From the NCBI GenBank assembly GCA_019428955.1, contig JAHYJF010000092.1, positions 1 through 11,558 of the forward strand: DNA of 11,558 nucleotides, given 5' to 3'. The position numbers and the translations under genes are program-made. This document shows positions 6,408 to 11,558 of the stretch, one piece after another. The DNA comes from Burkholderiaceae bacterium. GTDB lineage: Bacteria > Pseudomonadota > Gammaproteobacteria > Burkholderiales > Burkholderiaceae_E. The notes under the pieces were generated by a model. The model was not told where the DNA came from and ran no database searches. It was given only the letters and a program-made list of their open reading frames with translations. The first letter of the stretch is position 1. Each line of letters starts with the position of its first letter.

Positions 6408-7409
6408 ATGCGGCTGATCTTTGCCGGCACCCCGGAGTTTGCCGCCACGGCATTGCGTGCGCTCGCTGCCGCCGGGCATGAGATTGCGCTGGTACTGACC
6501 CGACAGGACAAGCCTGCTGGCCGCGGCCAGGCGCTTGCTGCCAGCCCGGTCAAGGAACTGGCGCTGCAGCAGGGCTACCCGATCGCCCAGCCGAGAACGT
6601 TGCGCGACGAGCAGGCCTGGCCGTTGCTGCGCATGGTTGGTGCCGATGCGATGGTGGTCGCCGCCTACGGGCTGATCCTGCCTGCCGAGGTGCTGGCCAT
6701 TCCGCGGCTGGGCTGCCTGAACATCCACGCCTCGCTGCTGCCCCGGTGGCGAGGCGCCGCCCCGATCGAGCGCGCCATAGAGGCCGGCGACGCGGTCACC
6801 GGTGTCACCATCATGCAGATGGACGCCGGAATGGACACCGGGCCGATCCTGCTGGCCGAGGAGCTCGAGATCACTGCTGAAGAAACCGGCGGTGCCTTGC
6901 GCGAACGGCTGGCCGTGCTCGGCGCCCGGTTGATAGTGAGGGCGCTGGCCGAGCTGGAGGCCGGCACGCTGGCCGCTACCCCGCAGCCTGAACAGGGGAT
7001 GACCTACGCGTCGCGCATCCTCAAGTCCGAGCTGGCGCTCGACTGGACCCAACCCGCCCGCCGGCTCGCCAACCGGGTCCGGGCTCTTGATCCCCAACCC
7101 GGCGTGACGGCGGTGCTGGCACGCGGCGCCGGGGTGGCGCTGAAACTGTGGCGCGTCCGAGCCCTCGCGCCCGGCGCACCGGCGGGCGCTGAGGGCGAGG
7201 CCCGGCTTGTGCCGGGAGACTCAGAAGCCCCGGAGCCGGGCACTGTGCTCGCCGCGCCGAGCGGATCGTTGCGCATTGCCTGCGGCGGCGGGACGGTCCT
7301 CGAAGTCCTCGAATTGCAGCGTGCCGGCTCTCGCCGGATGGCGGTAGCCGACTTTCTCAAGGGTCTCCAGATTGGGCCTGGCGATCACCTGGTCTTGCCC
7401 CCGGCCTGA
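6408..7409 (+). CDS. fmt: Methionyl-tRNA formyltransferase
   Basis: Cytoplasmic enzyme of 333 residues that transfers a formyl group from 10-formyl-tetrahydrofolate to Met-tRNA(fMet) for initiation. The N-terminal formyltransferase fold starts at the chosen ATG with LIFAGTPEFAA. Catalytic Asn105, His107 and Asp143 lie in LNIHASLLPRWRGAAPI and MDTG, spaced as in E. coli. KPAGRGQ (35-41) and Lys206 in SRILKSE are also family-conserved. The C-terminal OB-like domain covers about 207-333. It carries a Gly/Ala/Glu-rich loop (about 252-276), making the protein slightly longer than the usual 310-315 residues. The frame is open far upstream through def, but alignment to the family fixes the ATG at 6408. 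No good Shine-Dalgarno is visible. Confidence 0.96.
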   Translation: MRLIFAGTPEFAATALRALAAAGHEIALVLTRQDKPAGRGQALAASPVKELALQQGYPIAQPRTLRDEQAWPLLRMVGADAMVVAAYGLILPAEVLAIPRLGCLNIHASLLPRWRGAAPIERAIEAGDAVTGVTIMQMDAGMDTGPILLAEELEITAEETGGALRERLAVLGARLIVRALAELEAGTLAATPQPEQGMTYASRILKSELALDWTQPARRLANRVRALDPQPGVTAVLARGAGVALKLWRVRALAPGAPAGAEGEARLVPGDSEAPEPGTVLAAPSGSLRIACGGGTVLEVLELQRAGSRRMAVADFLKGLQIGPGDHLVLPPA

Positions 7410-7415
7410 GGCCGG
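7401..7415 (+). terminator. Hairpin enclosing the fmt stop codon
   Basis: CCGGCC-TGA-GGCCGG is a perfect 6-base-pair stem whose 3-base loop is exactly the fmt stop codon. It lacks a T run, so intrinsic termination is doubtful. It may stabilise the 3' end of the fmt message or be a chance palindrome in GC-rich DNA. The htpX promoter candidate begins 2 bases downstream. Confidence 0.3.
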
Positions 7416-7416
7416 A

Positions 7417-7445
7417 CTTGTACTCTGGCCACTGCGGCCCCACAT
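7417..7445 (+). promoter_or_regulatory. Predicted sigma-32 (heat-shock) promoter of htpX
   Basis: CTTGTA (7417-7422) matches the sigma-32 -35 core CTTGAA at 5 of 6 positions. After a 15-base spacer, CCCCACAT (7438-7445) resembles the -10 element CCCCATNT. Transcription would start near 7452, leaving a leader of about 50 bases before the htpX ATG. In E. coli htpX belongs to the heat-shock regulon, which supports the reading. The call rests on sequence match alone. Confidence 0.55.
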
Positions 7446-7488
7446 GTTTGCCTGATATCGGCCGGTGGCGGCGGCAGTTCCAGCACTT

Positions 7489-7497
7489 GGAGAGAGG
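7489..7497 (+). promoter_or_regulatory. Strong Shine-Dalgarno of htpX
   Basis: The purine run GGAGAGAGG ends 5 bases before the htpX ATG. It is the clearest ribosome site in the rightward unit; the neighbouring genes have weak or no visible sites. It fits independent, inducible expression of htpX. Confidence 0.75.
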
Positions 7498-7502
7498 TAA
7501 AA

Positions 7503-8351
7503 ATGTTCAACTGGTTCAAGACTGCGGTGCTGATGGCGGCGATCGTCGCGCTCTTTGGCGTGATCGGCGGGGTCTTGGGCGGCCGACAGGGAATGCTCCT
7601 GGCCCTGGGGTTCGCCGTGCTGACCAACTTCTTCGCCTACTGGTTCTCGGACAAGATGGTGCTGCGGATGTACCGGGCGCGCGAGGTCGACGAGACCAGT
7701 GCCCCGCAGTTCTACCGGATGATTCAGGATCTGGCGCAGCGCGCCGAGTTGCCGATGCCGCGTGTCTACCTGATCGACGAGCCGGCCCCCAACGCATTTG
7801 CGACCGGGCGCAACCCCGAGCACGCGGCAGTTGCGGCCACCACCGGAATCATGCGCGCACTGAGCGAGCGCGAACTCCGCGGCGTTATGGCCCATGAGCT
7901 GGCGCATATCAAGCACCGCGACATCCTGATCTCGACGATCTCGGCGACGATGGCGGGCGCGATCTCGGCGCTGGCGCAATTCGCGTTCTTCTTTGGCGGT
8001 CGGGGTTCCAACGAACGCTCGAATCCGATCGCGACCATCGCAGTGATGTTATTGGCGCCGATCGCCGCGATGCTGATCCAGATGGCGATCTCGCGGGCAC
8101 GGGAATTCGAGGCCGACCGCGGTGGTGCCGAAATCAGCGGCGACCCGCAATCGCTGGCGTCGGCGCTCGAGAAGATCCATGCCTCCGCCCAGGAAATCCA
8201 GCTGGCGCCGGCCGAAGCGCATCCCGAGACGGCCCAGATGATGATCATGAATCCGCTCAGCGGCAACGGCATCAAGAGTCTCTTCTCAACCCATCCCGAC
8301 CCCGGCGAGCGCGTGCGCCGGCTGCTGGCCATGGCCAGCGGGGTGCGCTAG
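7503..8351 (+). CDS. htpX: Membrane zinc metalloprotease HtpX
   Basis: Inner-membrane M48B-family protease of 282 residues that degrades misfolded or damaged membrane proteins, working beside FtsH in E. coli. Two N-terminal membrane segments (about 6-25 and 29-48) precede the cytoplasmic catalytic region. PNAFATGRNPEHAAVA (96-111) is family-typical. The zinc motif HELAH (131-135) gives ligands His131 and His135 with catalytic Glu132. Glu201 in SRAREFEAD is the expected third ligand. Two further hydrophobic stretches lie at about 143-164 and 175-195. The length is normal (E. coli 293). The start is fixed by a strong Shine-Dalgarno. A heat-shock-like promoter lies in the 93-base gap after fmt, and rsmB follows after 31 bases. 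Confidence 0.96.
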   Translation: MFNWFKTAVLMAAIVALFGVIGGVLGGRQGMLLALGFAVLTNFFAYWFSDKMVLRMYRAREVDETSAPQFYRMIQDLAQRAELPMPRVYLIDEPAPNAFATGRNPEHAAVAATTGIMRALSERELRGVMAHELAHIKHRDILISTISATMAGAISALAQFAFFFGGRGSNERSNPIATIAVMLLAPIAAMLIQMAISRAREFEADRGGAEISGDPQSLASALEKIHASAQEIQLAPAEAHPETAQMMIMNPLSGNGIKSLFSTHPDPGERVRRLLAMASGVR

Positions 8352-8382
8352 TGTCCGTACTCGGCGACCGGACGCGGTTGCG

Positions 8383-9708
8383 ATGAGCGCGCGCGCGACT
8401 CTGGCCCAGGAGTTCGCGGTTGCGGCCGCGGCTCTCGAGGCGATGCTCGCCGGGGCCGCCCTGCCGGCAGCTCTCGGCCAGGCAATCGCCGCCGCCGCTC
8501 CGGCCTTGCCGGCCGATTCCCTGCCGGCGGTGCAGGACATCGCCTACGGCAGTACGCGGCAACTCGGTCTCTGCCGCGAGCTTGGCGCGATCCTCAACGC
8601 TCACCCCCCGGCGCCAGCGGTCGCAGCGCTCCAGATCGTCGCCCTGGCGCAGTTGTTGGAGCCGCTGCGTGCCGCGGCCATCACTGTCGACCAGGCGGTT
8701 GCGGGAGCGCGGCTGCGGCGCGTGACCGAGCCCGCGGCTGGTTTCCTCAACGCGACGCTGCGCCGTTTCGTGCGCGAGCGCGATGACTTGCTGGTGCGGG
8801 CGCTGCGCAACGACGAGGCGCGCTGGAATTTCCCGCGCTGGTGGATCGAACAGCTGCGGCGTGACCATCCCGGCAACTGGGAGGCAATCCTGGCGGTGTC
8901 CAACCAGGCCCCGCCGATGACTCTGCGCGTCAACCGGCGCCGTTTTGCTCGTGACGAATACCTTGCGCAACTGGCCGCCGCGGGGGTCAAGGCCCGGCCG
9001 GTCGGTCCCCAGGCGCTGGTCCTCGAGAACGCGCGCGCGGTCGCGGCGCTGCCGGAGTTCGCTGCCGGCACAGTCTCGATCCAGGACGCCGGGGCGCAAC
9101 TGGCAGCCCCGCTGCTCGACGTGGCCGACGGCATGAGGGTGCTAGACGCCTGTGCCGCGCCCGGAGGCAAGACCACCCATATTCTGGAGCTGGCGGACTG
9201 TGACGTCACGGCGCTCGACGTTGCGGCGGATCGGCTGGCGCGCGTTGCCCAGAACCTCGAGCGGCAGGGCTTGCACGCCAGGCTCGTGGAAGGCTCGGCG
9301 CTCGAGCCGCAGCTCTGGTGGGATGGGGTCCAGTTCGACCGGATCCTGGTCGATGCTCCCTGCACAGCATCGGGAATCGTGCGCCGTCACCCTGATGTAC
9401 GCTGGCTGCGGCGCCGTAGCGATCTCGCGACACTTTCGGCACGCCAGGTCGAAATCCTGGCGCGGCTTTGGCCGCTGCTGCGAGTGGGTGGTAAATTGCT
9501 CTATGCCACGTGCTCGGTGTTTCGTGCCGAGGGCGAGGGGGTGGTTGACCGTTTCCGGCGCGCGCACCGTGATGCCATTAGATGCGACTTGGCCTGGCGA
9601 TTTGAGGGAAGCGACGCGCCTGAACCGGTCGACCAATTGCTGCCCCGTTCGGATTCCTTGCGGGATCACGACGGGTTCTTCTACGCGATGTTAGAGAAGA
9701 GCGCGTGA
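8383..9708 (+). CDS. rsmB: 16S rRNA (cytosine-967-C5)-methyltransferase RsmB
   Basis: S-adenosylmethionine-dependent enzyme of 441 residues, formerly called Sun or Fmu, that makes 5-methylcytosine at position 967 of 16S rRNA. A NusB-like RNA-binding domain fills about residues 5-135 (with VQDIAYGSTRQL and AAGFLNATLRRF). The Rossmann methyltransferase domain follows, with the SAM-binding loop DACAAPGGKT (255-264). Two cysteines mark an m5C enzyme: Cys327 in APCTASG, and nucleophile Cys377 in ATCS. The C-terminal DGFFYAML (430-437) is also family-typical. The length is close to the E. coli protein (429). It starts 31 bases after htpX with a poor ribosome site, and its stop overlaps the next start by 4 bases (GTGA). 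Confidence 0.96.
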   Translation: MSARATLAQEFAVAAAALEAMLAGAALPAALGQAIAAAAPALPADSLPAVQDIAYGSTRQLGLCRELGAILNAHPPAPAVAALQIVALAQLLEPLRAAAITVDQAVAGARLRRVTEPAAGFLNATLRRFVRERDDLLVRALRNDEARWNFPRWWIEQLRRDHPGNWEAILAVSNQAPPMTLRVNRRRFARDEYLAQLAAAGVKARPVGPQALVLENARAVAALPEFAAGTVSIQDAGAQLAAPLLDVADGMRVLDACAAPGGKTTHILELADCDVTALDVAADRLARVAQNLERQGLHARLVEGSALEPQLWWDGVQFDRILVDAPCTASGIVRRHPDVRWLRRRSDLATLSARQVEILARLWPLLRVGGKLLYATCSVFRAEGEGVVDRFRRAHRDAIRCDLAWRFEGSDAPEPVDQLLPRSDSLRDHDGFFYAMLEKSA

Positions 9709-10289
9709 TCTTTCGTCTCGCCCAGGCACTGGCCCTGGTGGCGGTGCTGTTGGGCGGGATGCCGGCAGCCCAAAGCTCAGAGGTCATCGAAGTCACCAGC
9801 GTGCGCCTCGAGCCTACGGTGGAGGGCGACGCCTGGCAGTTGTCGGCAGACTTCGCAGTCCCGCTCCCGGCCCGCCTCGAGGATTCTGTCCAACGGGGCC
9901 TGGCGCTGTATTTCGTTGCCGAATTCCAACTGGTCAAGCCGCGCTGGTACTGGTGGGATGAGCGCACGGTCAGCGCCAGCCGGACCTATCGGCTCTCCTA
10001 CCATCCGCTGACCTCGCAGTACCGTCTGGTCATCGGCTCCTATCAGATTCAGTTCCCGACACTCGACGAGGCGGTGCGCTCGATTTCACTGATCCGCGGT
10101 TGGCGCGTGATGGAGGTCGAAGATCTGAAGCCAAACGCCAACTACGAGGCGCAACTGCGCCTGCGGCTTGACACCTCGCAACTCCCCAAACCATTCCAGA
10201 TTACGGCACTCACCAACCGTGACTGGAACCTGCAGACCGAATGGAAGAGATTCCCGTTCATAGCCGAGACATCGAAAACAGCGCCGTAG
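9705..10289 (+). CDS. DUF4390 secreted protein of unknown function
   Basis: A 194-residue protein that I recognise as the DUF4390 family, which has no established function. It starts at a GTG within the rsmB stop (GTGA overlap), with a purine-rich AGAGAAGAG just upstream. The N-terminus is a signal peptide: Arg4, a hydrophobic core at about 8-18, and a likely cleavage site near Gln23-Ser25. The mature part looks rich in beta-strand and has aromatic-rich stretches such as KPRWYWWDERT (79-89) and TYRLSYHPLTSQYRLVIG (94-111). No catalytic motif or Cys is evident, so it probably lies in the periplasm. Its end overlaps the preferred start of the NtrY-type kinase. In betaproteobacteria DUF4390 is commonly found between rsmB and ntrY, so a link to that sensor is a reasonable guess, not a demonstrated fact. 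Confidence 0.85.
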   Translation: MIFRLAQALALVAVLLGGMPAAQSSEVIEVTSVRLEPTVEGDAWQLSADFAVPLPARLEDSVQRGLALYFVAEFQLVKPRWYWWDERTVSASRTYRLSYHPLTSQYRLVIGSYQIQFPTLDEAVRSISLIRGWRVMEVEDLKPNANYEAQLRLRLDTSQLPKPFQITALTNRDWNLQTEWKRFPFIAETSKTAP

Positions 10290-11558
10290 GGCGGCTGTTG
10301 CGCGGGTCGCTGTTCGCCGCGGTGCTGTTGGCCATGGTGCTGCTGGTGCTATTGGCGACCGCCACCTCGAACACCGAGTTGTTCCAGGGTAGCTACCAGC
10401 TGCTTTTCTGGCTGACGGCCATTGTCGGGACCAGCCTGGTCGTTCTGGTCCTCGAGATGACCCGCCGGCTGCTGTCGCGCTACCGCCGCGGGGTCTTCGG
10501 TGCCCGGCTGATGGCGCGCATGGCGCTGTCGTTCACCGTCATGACCATCGTGCCGCTGTTGCTGATCTACATCGTGGCGGTGCAGTTCATTGGCCGCTCG
10601 ATCGAGTCCTGGTTCGATGTGCCGCTGGAGCGCGCGCTTGACTCCGGCCTCAACCTGGGCCGCGCAACGCTCGATGCGATGCGCTCCGACGTTTCGGGCA
10701 CCGCCCGGGCGATGGCTGCCGAGCTGGCCGACACCCCGCGCGACAACTGGTCGTTCGCGCTCCAGCGCATGCGCGAGCAACACGGCCTCCAGGACGTGCT
10801 GATCCTAACCGGATCCAACCGGATCATCACGGCGAGCGGCGGGCGTTTCGCCAGCGTGGTTCCGGACCTGCCGAGCTCCGAGGTGATGCGCCGGGCACGC
10901 TTCACCAGCCTGGTGGCGGAGTTCGAATCCGACGCCCCGCGTGTCGCCACCGGGGAAGCCGCCGCGGGGATGACGCCGCCGGTGGCTACCGACGCGCGTG
11001 AGCCACCCCTGGGCAACGCGGCCGGCTTGCGCCTGCGAGTCATCGCGACCATCGGTGCGACTGCCCAGCGTCCCGATGACGGCCGTTACCTGCACCTGCT
11101 GCAGCCGGTTTCGCGAGCGCTTTCCGAAAGCGCCGAAGCGATCTCGCAGGGGCGCAACGACTACCAGCAACTGCTCGAGTCGCGGGTTGGCCTCAAGCGC
11201 CTGTTCTACGTCACGCTGACGCTGATTTTCTTCCTGACCGCGTTCGCGTCGATTGCCGCGGCGTTCCTGCTCTCGGGATGGCTCACCGGGCCGCTTTCGA
11301 TGCTGGCCGCGGGCACCAGGGCGGTGGCTGGCGGCGACTTCCGGCCGGTCAAGAGTTACAGCGGCCGCGACGAGCTGGGGGTGCTGACCGAGTCCTTCAA
11401 CGCAATGATGCGCCAGCTCGCCGACGCCCGTCAGCAGGTCGAGCGCAACCAGCGCGAACTCAAGCGCGCCAACGCCCGGCTCGAGAGCGTGCTCGCCAAT
11501 CTCACCGCCGGCGTGCTGGTGCTTGATTCAGAATTTCGCCTGACGCTGGGCAATGCGG
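10241..11558 (+). CDS. ntrY: NtrY-type membrane sensor histidine kinase, N-terminal part (cut by window end)
   Basis: The frame stays open to the right edge and gives 439 residues; the catalytic half lies outside. Membrane segments are predicted at about 21-41, 53-71, 93-117 and 321-345. The motif GVFGARL (84-90) and the stretch RSIESWFDVPLERALDSGLNLGR (119-141) mark the NtrY subfamily, sensor partner of the sigma-54-dependent regulator NtrX. The segment between membrane passes 3 and 4 (about 118-320) is an extracytoplasmic sensor region with a Pro/Ala/Gly-rich insert at about 230-262. A HAMP linker follows (about 346-398), then a coiled coil, and a PAS domain begins near 413. ATG 10241 overlaps DUF4390 by 49 bases and has no clear ribosome site. 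TTG 10298, behind AGGG, would start just after the DUF4390 stop and is the main alternative. The exact signal sensed is unknown. Confidence 0.88.
   Translation, partial: MEEIPVHSRDIENSAVGRLLRGSLFAAVLLAMVLLVLLATATSNTELFQGSYQLLFWLTAIVGTSLVVLVLEMTRRLLSRYRRGVFGARLMARMALSFTVMTIVPLLLIYIVAVQFIGRSIESWFDVPLERALDSGLNLGRATLDAMRSDVSGTARAMAAELADTPRDNWSFALQRMREQHGLQDVLILTGSNRIITASGGRFASVVPDLPSSEVMRRARFTSLVAEFESDAPRVATGEAAAGMTPPVATDAREPPLGNAAGLRLRVIATIGATAQRPDDGRYLHLLQPVSRALSESAEAISQGRNDYQQLLESRVGLKRLFYVTLTLIFFLTAFASIAAAFLLSGWLTGPLSMLAAGTRAVAGGDFRPVKSYSGRDELGVLTESFNAMMRQLADARQQVERNQRELKRANARLESVLANLTAGVLVLDSEFRLTLGNA

Noticed and set aside
6270..7097. Open frame of 275 codons on the minus strand opposite fmt, and a similar one at 8272-9099 opposite htpX and rsmB
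   Set aside because: Both are antisense shadows of well-identified enzymes, with no motif and low-complexity, Arg/Gly/Gln-rich composition.
10349..11170. Minus-strand open frames opposite ntrY
   Set aside because: The plus strand encodes a continuous kinase N-terminus with membrane segments, HAMP and the NtrY signature through the whole region.
1..11558. CRISPR arrays, insertion sequences, toxin-antitoxin pairs, tRNA or rRNA genes
   Set aside because: I saw no regularly spaced direct repeats, transposase or integrase motifs, terminal inverted repeats flanking a gene, or RNA gene signatures anywhere in the window.

Overview
The window reads as a stretch of core chromosome from a GC-rich proteobacterium, most likely a betaproteobacterium. 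The evidence is the strong G/C bias at third codon positions, the gene order tsaP/dprA opposite def-fmt-htpX-rsmB-DUF4390-ntrY, and the long form of topoisomerase III with a lysine/alanine-rich tail. I cannot name a genus. No mobile element, CRISPR array, tRNA or rRNA is visible.

Layout. Positions 1-123 hold no gene, only a weak hairpin that could end the leftward unit. From 124 to 5668 four genes run leftward (minus strand), in transcription order: a LysM/FlgT-C-type secretin-anchoring protein (tsaP-like), dprA nine bases later, then a 153-base gap with a good sigma-70-type promoter and a perfect inverted repeat, then topB (DNA topoisomerase III) and a ChaC-type gamma-glutamylcyclotransferase whose Shine-Dalgarno overlaps the topB stop. 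From 5819 to the right edge six genes run rightward: def, fmt, htpX, rsmB, a DUF4390 secreted protein, and the N-terminal 439 residues of an NtrY-type membrane sensor kinase cut by the window end. The two units diverge from a 150-base gap at 5669-5818.

How the genes relate. def and fmt remove and add the formyl group at the two ends of initiator-methionine metabolism. rsmB modifies 16S rRNA and continues the translation theme. htpX is a membrane-protein quality-control protease with its own strong ribosome site and a sigma-32-like promoter, so it probably responds separately to heat or membrane stress. The rsmB, DUF4390 and kinase reading frames overlap (4 bases, then 49 bases with the preferred kinase start), so they are probably translated together. 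On the other strand, tsaP (type IV pilus secretin anchor) and dprA (RecA loader on incoming single-stranded DNA) both serve natural transformation, while topB resolves recombination and replication intermediates.

I found no clearly new multi-gene system. The best leads are the heat-shock-type promoter of htpX, the uncharacterised DUF4390 protein tied to the sensor kinase, the inverted repeat over the topB promoter, and the composite tail of TopB.
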